Below, piece after piece: positions 56,688 to 64,000 of a stretch of DNA of 64,000 bases; position 1 is the stretch's first letter, and each line of letters begins with the position of its first letter. Position numbers and translations under genes: made by a program. The notes beneath the pieces were generated by a model that ran no database searches, was not told where the DNA came from, and worked only from the letters and a program-made list of their open reading frames with translations. The stretch is from contig NZ_JAFMST010000004.1 of NCBI RefSeq assembly GCF_017916275.1, positions 369,282 through 433,281 on the forward strand, given 5' to 3'. Source of the stretch: Rubellimicrobium arenae (lineage in GTDB: Bacteria; Pseudomonadota; Alphaproteobacteria; Rhodobacterales; Rhodobacteraceae).

Positions 56688-57084
56688 GGATGGACAGCCG
56701 AGCCAGGACGGCAGGCGGGGCGGAACCCGGGTCGCATCCCGCCCGCCTTTGGCCGGGAGCCCCCTGCCGTCCATCTCCCGCCGAGGGCCAGGCGCCTCAG
56801 GTTCATCCGATCACATCCCCTGTCGCGTCCAAGCCTGCGCCGTTCCTTCGGGCTGCCCGCCGTCGCAAGGCCGGCCGGCCAGGAGGGCACCCGGATGATG
56901 CCCGAACCGACCATCGGTTGGAAAGCCGTCCCGCGCAGCCCGACTCCAGGGCCGCAGCCCGCTCGCCGCGGCTGCGCCCGCGCGGCCGGCCTGTCAGGGA
57001 CCGAACGGGTCCCCTGCGGCCGCAGGACATGCGCGGCGCCGCCGTGCCCCGGCCGGGATCGGGCCCCGGCGGGGTCACGGTCAC
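56688..57084. other. 397-bp non-coding stretch downstream of the beta-propeller gene
   Basis: I see no gene. On the minus strand an ATG at 57088 overlaps the stop of the beta-propeller gene (ATGA), but the frame that follows has no ABC-ATPase or other motif. GC-rich dyads near 57050-57075 (CCCCGGC/GCCGGGG-type) may act as a terminator for the propeller transcript. In relatives an ATPase and a permease of a PQQ-associated ABC system often follow at this point; neither is present. Confidence 0.45.
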
Positions 57085-58050
57085 TCATTCGGGCGAGACG
57101 ACGACGCCCCAGGGCTGCTGGCCGACCGGAACGGAGCGGATCACCTCGCCCGCCGCCACGTCGATGATCGACACGTCGTTCGAGTTGCCGTTCGTGGCGA
57201 TCAGGAACCGCTCGTCCGGCGTGAAGGCGAGTTGCCAGACCCGCTGGCCGACCAGGAGGTAGTCCAGAACCTCCCAGCTCTGGCCGTCGACGACGGCGAC
57301 CCGGTTGGACGGACCCAGGGCGACATAGATGCGGCTGCCGTCGCGGCTGATCCGGACCCCGACCGGCTGGAGCAGCTCGGGCAGGATACCCGGCACCTCG
57401 AAGGTGATCTTGTGGATGACCTCTCCGTTCGAGGGGTCGATGACGCTGACGGTGCCGCCGATCTCGGCGCTGACGTAAAGGCGCGATCCGTCGTCGCTGA
57501 ACTGGGCAAAGCGCGGGCGCTGGTCCACGAGCGTGTTCTGCGTGATCTCGTAGGTCCGTGTGTCGATGAAATGCGCCATGTTCGTCGTCTCGGAGGTGTT
57601 CACGACGATCGAGCCGTCAGGCGAGATGCCCATGCCCTCGGGCTCGACGCCCACCGGGATCTCGGCCACGACCTGCCTGGTCTTGACGTCCGTCACGGTG
57701 ACGAGGTTGTCGTCCTCGTTGGCGATGTAGAGCGGGTTGCCGGACGGGTGCAGGACGAAGAGCTCCGGATCGGGGCCGGATGGCAAGGTATGGAGCTCCT
57801 CGTAGGTTTCGGGATCGAAGACGCGCACGGTGTCGTCGTCCGAGGAGCAGACATACAGCTCCGACCCGTCGGGCGCGATGGCGATGCCGCGCGGACGGTT
57901 TCCGGCCGGAAACTCGGCCAGCACCTCCCAGGTCTCGCTGTCCAGCACGGTGACCGTGTTGCCACGTTCGTTGCTGATGAAGACCTTGTAGGCCTGCGCC
58001 GGAAGGGCCATGCCGAGGAAAAGCCCCGCAGCCACTGTGGTCCTGATCAT
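57085..58050 (-). CDS. PQQ-associated periplasmic beta-propeller protein
   Basis: A 321-aa exported seven-bladed propeller of the YVTN type. The signal peptide is MIRTTVAAGLFLGMALPAQA. Blades carry repeats such as VFISNERGNTVTVLDSETWEV, PRGIAIAPDGSELYVCSSDDD, and LYIANEDDNLVTVTDVKTRQV. This matches the TIGR03866-type protein found beside PQQ-dependent dehydrogenases. Its ATG overlaps the stop of the substrate-binding-protein gene upstream (ATGA), so the two are coupled. Its exact role is unknown. Confidence 0.9.
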   Translation of the reverse strand: MIRTTVAAGLFLGMALPAQAYKVFISNERGNTVTVLDSETWEVLAEFPAGNRPRGIAIAPDGSELYVCSSDDDTVRVFDPETYEELHTLPSGPDPELFVLHPSGNPLYIANEDDNLVTVTDVKTRQVVAEIPVGVEPEGMGISPDGSIVVNTSETTNMAHFIDTRTYEITQNTLVDQRPRFAQFSDDGSRLYVSAEIGGTVSVIDPSNGEVIHKITFEVPGILPELLQPVGVRISRDGSRIYVALGPSNRVAVVDGQSWEVLDYLLVGQRVWQLAFTPDERFLIATNGNSNDVSIIDVAAGEVIRSVPVGQQPWGVVVSPE

Positions 58051-59237
58051 TCCTGTCCTCCCCCGAAGGCGGTGCATGTCGATTCGGGCCGGTCGGTCCC
58101 CAAGGTGTCGAGCGGCGAGACCTGGTGCAGGAAGCCCTCCTGCGGCGAGACGCTGACCGTGACCCGTCCTTCGGTCAGCAGGATCGGCTGACGAAGCTGG
58201 CCGTCCCAGTCGCGGAACGTGACTTTCTGACCCTTGAAGGCGGCCAGCTCGAAGTCGGGGCTCAGGACATAGTCGCGGATCGCGGCCGGGTCCGCCGAGC
58301 CGGTGCGGGTCACCGCCTCGCCGACGACGCGGAGCGCAAGCCAGGCCTGGTAGTCCTCCTCCCGCATCGGGCGCCCGGCCAGATCCTCGAACCTGCGCTG
58401 CATCTGGGTGGCGCCCCAGGCCTCGTGGGCGGCGTGCCAGGTCACCGGGCGAAGGCCGGACGATCCCGCCACCGGCGCCGCGTCCCAGGTCTGGTACGGC
58501 AGGTAGGGCGCGAAGACATCGCTTGCGTCCGCTGCGATCACCACGTCGTGGTCCGCCGCATCCTGCGTGAAGACGGGGATCTGCTGCTGCACCAGCACAT
58601 GGCCCGAATCCGTCGCACGCGCCCCTCCGGTGTCCACGAACTCGCGCGTGTCGACGATCCGGGCGCCGAACTTGGCTGCCGAAGCCTCATAGGCCGCCGC
58701 CAGCGCCTGATCCTCGGGGTGGGAGCCATGGATGAGGAACCACCTGTCCCATCGCTTCCAGACCAGGAACTGGGCGAGCGCGTCGGTCAGCATCTGGTCG
58801 CTTGGCGCGACATGGAGCACGTCGGCGCGGCAGTCCTCGCCGCGCAGGCTCCCGTCGGTGGCACGGGCGTTGAAGATCAGCGTGCCAGCCGGGGCCGAGT
58901 CCGCGAAGCCCAGGAGCTCGTCGTGGCGCGCCAGCACCACGATGATGCGATAACCGTCGGCGGTCAGCTGGTCGAACGCGGCCTGCGCCTCCTCCGGCGT
59001 GGTGGCGAGGCTGCGGGTTTCGTAGGTCTGCCCCATGAAGCTGCCGGTCGTGCGGTTGTCCTCGGTCGCCAGCTCGGCGCCGGCAAAGCCCAGGTCGTCG
59101 GTCGGCAGATCAAGCCGCGAGATCGGCAGCAGGGCGGGATAATCCACGCGAAGGACCGCCGTCGCCACCTGCTGCGCCGCCGCAGGCAGCGCGGCCAGCA
59201 TCCCGAGGAGGCCCAGCGCCACGAGCGGCCTCAGCAT
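58047..59237 (-). CDS. PQQ-associated ABC-type periplasmic binding protein
   Basis: A 396-aa exported protein related to branched-chain-amino-acid binding proteins, matching the TIGR03863-type member found with PQQ alcohol dehydrogenases. Signal peptide MLRPLVALGLLGMLAALPAAA. Family traits: RVDYPALLPISRLDLPTDDLG, ATEDNRTTGSFMGQTY, FNARATDGSLRGEDCRADVLH, VWKRWDRWFLIHGSHPEDQA and the C-terminal DGQLRQPILLTEG. It heads the leftward pair with the propeller gene and is divergent, by 68 bases, from the DUF3280-like gene. Confidence 0.9.
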   Translation of the reverse strand: MLRPLVALGLLGMLAALPAAAQQVATAVLRVDYPALLPISRLDLPTDDLGFAGAELATEDNRTTGSFMGQTYETRSLATTPEEAQAAFDQLTADGYRIIVVLARHDELLGFADSAPAGTLIFNARATDGSLRGEDCRADVLHVAPSDQMLTDALAQFLVWKRWDRWFLIHGSHPEDQALAAAYEASAAKFGARIVDTREFVDTGGARATDSGHVLVQQQIPVFTQDAADHDVVIAADASDVFAPYLPYQTWDAAPVAGSSGLRPVTWHAAHEAWGATQMQRRFEDLAGRPMREEDYQAWLALRVVGEAVTRTGSADPAAIRDYVLSPDFELAAFKGQKVTFRDWDGQLRQPILLTEGRVTVSVSPQEGFLHQVSPLDTLGTDRPESTCTAFGGGQE

Positions 59238-59305
59238 CGGCCGCCCCTCCTGGCGGTGGCGCCGTTCTGTCCTACCTGTCCGCGATCCCCCTGGAGAGTG
59301 CCGCA

Positions 59306-59914
59306 ATGAGATCCCCCTTTCCGTTCCTTGCTGCCGTCCTGCTGGCCCTTCCCGGCGCGGCCCTCGCGCTCGAGCCGCTGGAGCGCGGCGCCTCGGTCGC
59401 CTTCTTCGGGATCAAGTTCCTCGATACCTCGGCCGAGGGCGCCTACAACGGCGTGCGGGAGGACGAGGTGGCCCGGCTCGCCCTTCTGGAGGATGCGATC
59501 CGCGACCGCTTCGTCGCCGAAGGCTTCGAGATGGTCGACCTCGCCCCCGTGGCCGAGGAACTCGACCGGACCTGGAGCCCCGCCGACTGCAACGGCTGCG
59601 ATGTCCGCATGGCCGCCCGCCTTGGCGCGGACTACTCGCTCGTGGGCGAGGTGCAGAAGGTGTCGAACCTGATCCTGTCGATGAACCTGGCCCTGCGCGA
59701 GGTCGAGACGGACCGGCTGGTGCGGATGCTGGCGGTCGACATCCGGTCGAACACCGACGACTCCTGGCTGCGCGGCGGGCGCTACATCCTCGAGCACCAC
59801 TTCTTCGCGGATGAGGAAGGTGACAGCCCCGGTCATGACGGGTCCAGCGGCTCGACCCGCTCCAGCGGAAATCCCGCGGCGGCCCACCCGTCCGTGCCGC
59901 CCGGAAACCAGTAG
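59306..59914 (+). CDS. DUF3280/DUF2380-like exported protein
   Basis: A 202-aa protein with a signal peptide (FLAAVLLALPGAALA|LEPL). The mature part (VAFFGIKFLDTSAEGAYNGV, DEVARLALLEDAIRDRFVAEGFEMVDLAPV, CNGCDVRMAARLGADYSLVGEV, WLRGGRYILEHHFFADE) is the DUF3280-type protein seen in PQQ dehydrogenase clusters. After about residue 170 the frame continues into the antisense 3' end of the rhodanese gene for 82 bases. The last 30 residues (DSPGHDGSSGSTRSSGNPAA) are probably not conserved. GGAGAG precedes the ATG. Role unknown. Confidence 0.85.
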   Translation: MRSPFPFLAAVLLALPGAALALEPLERGASVAFFGIKFLDTSAEGAYNGVREDEVARLALLEDAIRDRFVAEGFEMVDLAPVAEELDRTWSPADCNGCDVRMAARLGADYSLVGEVQKVSNLILSMNLALREVETDRLVRMLAVDIRSNTDDSWLRGGRYILEHHFFADEEGDSPGHDGSSGSTRSSGNPAAAHPSVPPGNQ

Positions 59915-60369
59915 ACCTCCCGGTAGCCCAGGCCCAGCGCCCGCTTGGCGGCGTTCCAGGACATCCAGCAGTTCTCCATGCAGAAGAACAGGATCGGCCG
60001 CGACGGGTCCCCGCCGGTCGCCGTGGCGAGGCCGTCCTCCAGATAGGCCTGATCCTCGGGCGGCAGTTCGGCATAGCCCACATTGGGCAGCCAGAGCGCG
60101 CCGGGGATGCTGTCGCGGGGCCGGTCGCGCCAGATCGTGCCCTCGGGCAGGTTGGCGGGCCGCCTGTCCCGGGGCAGGGCGTCGATGAACACCACCCTGC
60201 CCTCCTCCCACAGCCGGTGGGCCTCCTCGGGGTCCACGGTCGTCGCCCCGGCCAGCCCGGCGGGCACCTGGCCCCGGTAAGGCGCGTCCCGGTATCCGTC
60301 GGGCTCGGCGACGGCCTGGCCGATCGCCGCCTGGGGCAGGAGGGCCAGGAGGATCAGGGCGCGCAGCAC
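59833..60369 (-). CDS. PQQ-associated rhodanese-like protein with CXXXCW motif
   Basis: A 178-aa exported protein of the TIGR03865 type. It starts at GTG 60369, giving a signal peptide (LRALILLALLPQAAIGQ). A rhodanese-like domain follows, with PEEAHRLWEEGRVVFIDALP, IPGALWLPNVGYAELP and the active-site loop ILFFCMENCWMSWNAAKRAL, and GYREVYWFPGGTDGW near the end. It lies 4 bases after the stop of the xoxJ gene and is last in the xoxF operon. A redox or thiol function in PQQ-enzyme maturation is suspected. Its 3' end overlaps the convergent DUF3280-like gene. Confidence 0.88.
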   Translation of the reverse strand: MLRALILLALLPQAAIGQAVAEPDGYRDAPYRGQVPAGLAGATTVDPEEAHRLWEEGRVVFIDALPRDRRPANLPEGTIWRDRPRDSIPGALWLPNVGYAELPPEDQAYLEDGLATATGGDPSRPILFFCMENCWMSWNAAKRALGLGYREVYWFPGGTDGWAAAGFPLERVEPLDPS

Positions 60370-60373
60370 CGCC

Positions 60374-61210
60374 CTAGCCTTCGGGCTTGAGTTCGGTGCC
60401 CATGTCGTTGAGCAGCGGCACCCCGGCCTCGCGGAGGATGGCATCGATCCGATCCTGGTTGCGCCGGATGAGCGAGTTCAGCTCCCGCTTCCAGGTGTCC
60501 TCGCCCTGCCGCACCCCCATGGTGATCCGGTAGAACAGATGCGGCATCCCCGGCTCGCGCAGCAGCGGGGTCACCTTCAGGTCGGGATGCGCGTCCTTCA
60601 CCATCGGCCCGGCGATCGGCCCCCACATGATCGCGGCGTCGATCTCCCCGGCCTCCAGGTCCGCGATCATCCGGTCGGGCGGCGAGTTGTACCTCCGGTC
60701 GGCGAACAGGTCATAGGAGTGGATCCGGGTGAGAAGGCCCAGCCGGGCCAGATGCGTCACGGGCGGGCTGCCCGCCACGATGCCGAGTCGCGCCTCACGG
60801 AGCTTCGGGTCCGACAGCTCCGCGACGTCGGCCAGGCTGCCCCCGGCCGGCACCACGAGGACATAGGCCGAGGTCAGGTAATGGTTGGTGTTGAGGACAA
60901 GCTCGTCCCCCTGGGCGTAGCCGATCACCACGTCGCATTCGGCCGAGGCCAGGGTGTTCCGGATGAAGCCGGTGGACATGGGATACCATGTGTATTCCAC
61001 CGGCCGCCCCAGCTCGGCGGCCAGCAGTTCGGCGATCTTGTTCTCGTAGCCCGAGCCGTCCTGCATCGAGACCGGATAGGCCGCCGGATCGGAGCAGACG
61101 CGGAACGCGGTCGTGGACACGAGGTCCGACGTCTGCGCCGCGGCCGCGCCCCCCAGGACCGAAAGGATCAGCGCCGCGACCCGGGTCCCGTTACGTGCCC
61201 AGGCAGGCAT
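60374..61210 (-). CDS. xoxJ: XoxJ-type periplasmic binding protein
   Basis: A 278-aa exported protein of the quinoprotein-dehydrogenase-associated extracellular solute-binding family (TIGR03871 type; MoxJ/XoxJ). It has a signal peptide (RVAALILSVLGGAAAAQ), FRVCSDPAAYPVSMQDGSGYE, ECDVVIGYAQGDELVLNTNHY and DLEAGEIDAAIMWGPIAGPMV. XoxJ is required for XoxF function, probably by helping load cofactor or fold the enzyme. Its start overlaps the end of the cytochrome gene by 20 bases. Confidence 0.92.
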   Translation of the reverse strand: MPAWARNGTRVAALILSVLGGAAAAQTSDLVSTTAFRVCSDPAAYPVSMQDGSGYENKIAELLAAELGRPVEYTWYPMSTGFIRNTLASAECDVVIGYAQGDELVLNTNHYLTSAYVLVVPAGGSLADVAELSDPKLREARLGIVAGSPPVTHLARLGLLTRIHSYDLFADRRYNSPPDRMIADLEAGEIDAAIMWGPIAGPMVKDAHPDLKVTPLLREPGMPHLFYRITMGVRQGEDTWKRELNSLIRRNQDRIDAILREAGVPLLNDMGTELKPEG

Positions 61211-61727
61211 TCTCGGCCTCTCCGATGACGTCGGACTTGTCCTCGCGCTTGGCGGGCCGCCCACGCGGCAGCTCGCCCGAGCCGCGCGCCTTGAGGTAGA
61301 CGTAGATGTCGTCGAGGTAGCACATCACGTTGGGGTTGGTGCCGAAGGCCGGCATGACGTTGGTGTGCCCGGCGTCGACGTTCTGCCGCCCGCCTGCGAC
61401 GATGCCGTAGAAGTCATAGTAATCGAGCCGGATCGCCGAATCCTTGAGCGCAGGGGCATAGCTCGACCCCTCGCCGTCCGGTCCATGGCAGACATGGCAT
61501 TCGGCGTGGTAGCGGCGGAATCCCGAATAGGTCGGCCAGTCGACCGTGCCATCCTCGGCGATGTGGAAGGTGGGAATGTCGTCGGCGGTGTAGTAGCGCC
61601 CGTCCTCCTCGCGGGCGACCGCGAGGTTCGGATCTCCGGACGGGGCCGTTTCCTGCGACCAGCCCGCCGAGGCCGTCAGTACGAGAAGAGCGAGGACAGC
61701 GCCCGGCGAATGCGGGTTACGCGTCAT
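61191..61727 (-). CDS. xoxG: c-type cytochrome XoxG, electron acceptor of XoxF
   Basis: A 178-aa periplasmic mono-heme cytochrome c. Signal peptide AVLALLVLTASAGWSQ; heme site ECHVCHGPDGEG (C77, C80, H81); probable distal ligand M125 in TNVMPAFGTNP. The N-terminal extension DDIPTFHIAEDGTVDWPTYSG is typical of the cytochrome cL group that accepts electrons from methanol dehydrogenase. It is 79 bases downstream of xoxF and overlaps xoxJ. Confidence 0.93.
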   Translation of the reverse strand: MTRNPHSPGAVLALLVLTASAGWSQETAPSGDPNLAVAREEDGRYYTADDIPTFHIAEDGTVDWPTYSGFRRYHAECHVCHGPDGEGSSYAPALKDSAIRLDYYDFYGIVAGGRQNVDAGHTNVMPAFGTNPNVMCYLDDIYVYLKARGSGELPRGRPAKREDKSDVIGEAENACLGT

Positions 61728-61806
61728 TGTGGACTCCTGTTGTCCCGGGAAGAAGCCGGCGGAGGACAGCCCCCGCCGGCCGACGGATCGATGGAACCTC
61801 CCCCGA

Positions 61807-63609
61807 TCAGTCCGGCAGCGCGAACACGGTGAGCTGACCTCCCAGCGCCGTGTAGTCGCTGAGCGCGGCATAGCCGCCCACCGCGCCCAGGCCCTCGGTC
61901 GGGTTGGTCAGCCCGGCCGCGAGGCCGATCCCGGCCCAGCCGCCGATGCCCGACAGGACGGCGATGTACTGCTTGCCGTCATGCTCGTAGGTGGTCACGT
62001 TGCCGATGATGCCCGAGGGCGTCTTGAAGCGGTAGAGCTCCTCGCCCGTGTTGGCGTCCACCGCCTTCAGGTAGCCCTCGAGGGTGCCGTAGAAGACGAT
62101 GTCGCCCGCGGTGGCCAGGGCGCCCGACCAGACCGAGAACTGCTCGGGCAGCGACCACTTCATCTCGCCGGTCCGGGCGTCCCAGGCAATGAAGTTGCCC
62201 ATGCCGCCATGGCTTTCCGGCGCCGGATACATCGAAAGCGTCGCCCCCACATAGGGCTGGCCCGCGGTGTAGCTGACGCGGAACGGCTCGTAATCCATGC
62301 AGACGTGGTTCGTCGGCACGTAGAACAGCCCCGTTTCCGGCGAGAAGGCCGCCGGCTGCTGGTCCTTGGAGCCGAGCGCCGCCGGGCAGATGCCCTCGGT
62401 GTTCGTGTCCTCGCCCTGCTGCCGGGTCGAGAAGTCGGCCACCACCTGCGGACGCCCGTACTGCTCGGAGCTCGGGTCCATGTTGACTTCCGTCGCCCAG
62501 TTGACCGCAGGGTCATACTTCTTGGCGACGAGCAGCTCCCCGGTCTCCCGGTCCATGGTGTAGGCAAAGCCGTTGCGATCGAAGTTCACGAGCAGGTGCC
62601 GCATCTGCCCGTCGATCTCCTGGTCGACGAGGATGTTCTCGTTCACCCCGTCGTAGTCCCACTCGTCATGCGGGGTCTTCTGGTAGAACCACTTGGCCAT
62701 GCCGGTGTCGGGGTCGCGGGCCATGATGGTCATGGACCACTTGTTGTCGCCCGGCCGCTGCGACGGGTTCCAGGTCGAGGGGTTCCCGGTCCCGTAGTAG
62801 ATCAGGTCGAGCTCGGGGTCGTAGCTGTACCAGCCCCAGGTCGTCCCGCCCCCGATCTGCCACTGGTCGCCTTCCCAGCTGTCGATCGAGGAGTTCTCGC
62901 CAATGGGCTTGCCCAGGACCGTCGTGGCCTGCGGGTCCACGAGCATCTCGGAGTCCGGCCCCGTCGAGTAGGCGCGCCAGCGCTGTTCGCCGGTTTCCAT
63001 GTCATAGGCGGTGATATGGCCGCGGACGCCGTATTCCCCGCCCGAGATGCCGACGAGGATCATGTCCTTGACCGGCAGCACCGTCGCGGTGTTGGTCTGG
63101 CCGTTGGCCGCGTCGCCGTTCTTGACGGTCCACTTGACCTCGCCGGTCATGGCGTCCAGCGCAACGACCGTGGTGTCGGCCTGATGCAGGAAGATCGTGT
63201 TGTTGGCGTAGGCGACGCCCCGGTTCACCGTATCGCAGCACATGACCGCGATGACGTTGGGATCCTGTTCGGGAACGTACTTCCAGGCGATCCGTCCCTC
63301 TTCATTGAGGTCGAGCGCATAGACGATGTTGGGGAACGGGGTCGTCACGTACATCATGTTCCCGACGACCAGCGGCCCGCCCTCGTGGCCGCGCAACACG
63401 CCGGTCGAGAATGTCCAGGCCACCTGAAGATCGCCGACGTTCTCCCGGTTGATCTGCTCGAGCTCGGAGAAACGGGTATTCGCGTAGTCACCAGTCTGGA
63501 TGACCCATTGCTTGGGATCGTCCATCATGCCCCGCAGTTCGTCATTGGCGAATGCAGGGGCAGCTCCGCTCGCGAGGATCGCGGCGGACATCAGCAGTGA
63601 ACTTCTCAC
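61807..63609 (-). CDS. xoxF: Lanthanide-dependent PQQ methanol dehydrogenase
   Basis: A 600-aa periplasmic quinoprotein oxidising methanol, and possibly formaldehyde. Eight-bladed propeller with tryptophan-docking motifs; signal peptide [21 protein letters not shown]. Vicinal disulfide C124-C125 (VMCCDTVN) against PQQ; metal ligands E192 (GISGGEYG), N276 (GTGNPSTW), catalytic D318 and the extra D320 in [12 protein letters not shown]. That DYD is the XoxF hallmark for lanthanide binding; calcium-type MxaF has Ala there. The start is GTG at 63609 with GGAGG 6 bases ahead. No mxaI-like small subunit gene is present. Confidence 0.96.
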   Translation of the reverse strand: MRSSLLMSAAILASGAAPAFANDELRGMMDDPKQWVIQTGDYANTRFSELEQINRENVGDLQVAWTFSTGVLRGHEGGPLVVGNMMYVTTPFPNIVYALDLNEEGRIAWKYVPEQDPNVIAVMCCDTVNRGVAYANNTIFLHQADTTVVALDAMTGEVKWTVKNGDAANGQTNTATVLPVKDMILVGISGGEYGVRGHITAYDMETGEQRWRAYSTGPDSEMLVDPQATTVLGKPIGENSSIDSWEGDQWQIGGGTTWGWYSYDPELDLIYYGTGNPSTWNPSQRPGDNKWSMTIMARDPDTGMAKWFYQKTPHDEWDYDGVNENILVDQEIDGQMRHLLVNFDRNGFAYTMDRETGELLVAKKYDPAVNWATEVNMDPSSEQYGRPQVVADFSTRQQGEDTNTEGICPAALGSKDQQPAAFSPETGLFYVPTNHVCMDYEPFRVSYTAGQPYVGATLSMYPAPESHGGMGNFIAWDARTGEMKWSLPEQFSVWSGALATAGDIVFYGTLEGYLKAVDANTGEELYRFKTPSGIIGNVTTYEHDGKQYIAVLSGIGGWAGIGLAAGLTNPTEGLGAVGGYAALSDYTALGGQLTVFALPD

Positions 63610-63742
63610 TTCATACCTCCCTGGGTGCGAAACGGCCGCCATGGACGGCCGGCTTGGACGGGCGACGCCTCCTCGTCGCGGCTGCAACCTCATGCGGGCT
63701 CAGGTCAGGTCCCGCGGGTGCCATCCGGTTGTCGCTCCTGGC

Positions 63743-63880
63743 TCAGCCCTCCTTCTTCCTGGACGCCGCCACGGCGAAGCCGGTGGTCACGTCCGTGCAT
63801 GATGCCCCGGTCCCTGCGGTTTGGAACCGGCGCCGCTTTGGCCGGACGAGGTACGGGATCCGGATCTCCATGATCGTCAT
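63743..63880 (-). CDS. 45-codon small protein between adh and xoxF
   Basis: A short gene that I do not recognise: MTIMEIRIPYLVRPKRRRF followed by QTAGTGASCTDVTTGFAVAA and SRKKEG. It has a very strong ribosome-binding site (GGAGGAGGGGGAC just before the ATG). It lies 27 bases after the class III alcohol dehydrogenase stop and 133 before xoxF, so it is likely in the same transcript. The tail DVTTGFAV-x-A faintly recalls the GFEVT-x-Y block of PqqA peptides, but the cross-linked Glu and Tyr are missing. The arginine-rich RPKRRR could bind nucleic acid or direct export. Leader peptide, small regulator or non-coding chance are all open. Confidence 0.5.
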   Translation of the reverse strand: MTIMEIRIPYLVRPKRRRFQTAGTGASCTDVTTGFAVAASRKKEG

Positions 63881-63907
63881 GTCCCCCTCCTCCCCACGTC
63901 CCGCCGC

Positions 63908-64000
63908 CTAGTACACCACGACGCCGCGGACGCTTTCGCCGCGGCGCATGAGGTCGAAGCCGTGGTTGATCTCTTCGAGCGGCATGGTGTGGGTGATCAT
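63908..64000 (-). CDS. S-(hydroxymethyl)glutathione dehydrogenase, C-terminal end (runs off right edge)
   Basis: The last 30 codons of a class III alcohol dehydrogenase: ITHTMPLEEINHGFDLMRRG followed by ESVRGVVVY and a TAG stop. This ending is typical of the zinc enzyme that oxidises the spontaneous formaldehyde-glutathione adduct to S-formylglutathione. The placement directly upstream of xoxF fits removal of formaldehyde formed from methanol. The rest of the gene is outside the window. Confidence 0.88.
   Translation of the reverse strand: MITHTMPLEEINHGFDLMRRGESVRGVVVY

Noticed and set aside
56684..57088. Minus-strand frame beginning at an ATG that overlaps the propeller stop
   Set aside because: The start position is suggestive, but the translation has no ABC-ATPase Walker motifs or other family signal and runs into the glycerate kinase start region.
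61807..63609. Calcium-type methanol dehydrogenase MxaF
   Set aside because: The DYD motif with the extra aspartate at 320 and the lack of a small-subunit gene point to XoxF.

Overview
The window is a stretch of high-GC, gene-dense chromosome from an alphaproteobacterium. The best fit is Rhodobacterales (Roseobacteraceae/Paracoccaceae). This rests on the betIC-betB-betA / choXWV choline locus with a choline-sulfatase, an ExoV-like pyruvyltransferase, a DUF1127 protein, a family matching DUF6280, a CtrA-type TTAA-N7-TTAA box, and a lanthanide-type methanol dehydrogenase (XoxF) cluster beside glutathione-dependent formaldehyde dehydrogenase. Nearly every gene looks like ordinary core or niche metabolism. 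I see no prophage, intact insertion sequence or CRISPR array.

Layout. 1-3.8 kb: end of the 2-oxoglutarate dehydrogenase operon (sucA 3' end, sucB, two small inserted genes including a MAPEG protein, lpd). 3.8-4.9 kb: a 634-bp non-coding stretch with a 39-bp tandem repeat, then aroQ. 4.9-13.9 kb: choline/glycine-betaine island. betI-betC-betB-betA run leftward and choX-(secreted alpha/beta hydrolase)-choW-choV run rightward, from a shared control region holding a perfect 20-bp palindrome, the probable BetI operator. 13.9-19.8 kb: DMT transporter, YebC, pyruvyltransferase, YmdB-like phosphoesterase, 5-formyl-THF cycloligase, MgtE. 19.9-24.2 kb: guanine deaminase, CAP protein, 8-oxoguanine-deaminase-like enzyme, HisN-like phosphatase. 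24.2-27.7 kb: HTH and LysR regulators, DUF1127, Bax-inhibitor-1 protein, GNAT, rpmG. 27.76-28.17 kb: RNase P RNA. 28.2-34.3 kb: amidase, lipoprotein, gatA/gatC, ceramidase-like protein, YCII protein, rhomboid, SuhB. 34.3-41.9 kb: metR/metF, an HdeA/B-like low-complexity protein, valS, HisC-like aminotransferase, DUF305. 41.9-50 kb: aminotransferase, a coupled phosphatase/ABC exporter/YgfZ operon, IMPase, efp, DUF6280-like gene, cobQ. 50-55 kb: PopZ-like C-terminus protein, TolC-like protein, methyltransferase, tRNA-Cys, LacI regulator, cupin, and a small relic resembling an acyl-CoA dehydrogenase tail. 55.4-56.7 kb: glycerate kinase. 57-64 kb: PQQ/XoxF methanol-oxidation cluster.

How genes work together. 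ChoXWV imports choline. BetC releases choline from choline-O-sulfate. BetA and BetB oxidise choline to glycine betaine, with BetI as the likely choline-sensitive repressor. In the last block XoxF oxidises methanol in the periplasm and passes electrons to the cytochrome c (XoxG). XoxJ and several PQQ-associated accessory proteins support it, and the adjacent class III alcohol dehydrogenase removes formaldehyde as its glutathione adduct.

Observations most worth following up: the secreted hydrolase inside the cho operon; the 45-codon gene with a strong ribosome-binding site between adh and xoxF; the PQQ-associated ABC binding protein and beta-propeller with no ATPase or permease beside them; the amidase whose conserved N-terminus precedes every usual start codon; the HdeA/B-like protein split by Gly/Ala/Thr repeats; and the CtrA-type box upstream of the DUF6280-like gene.
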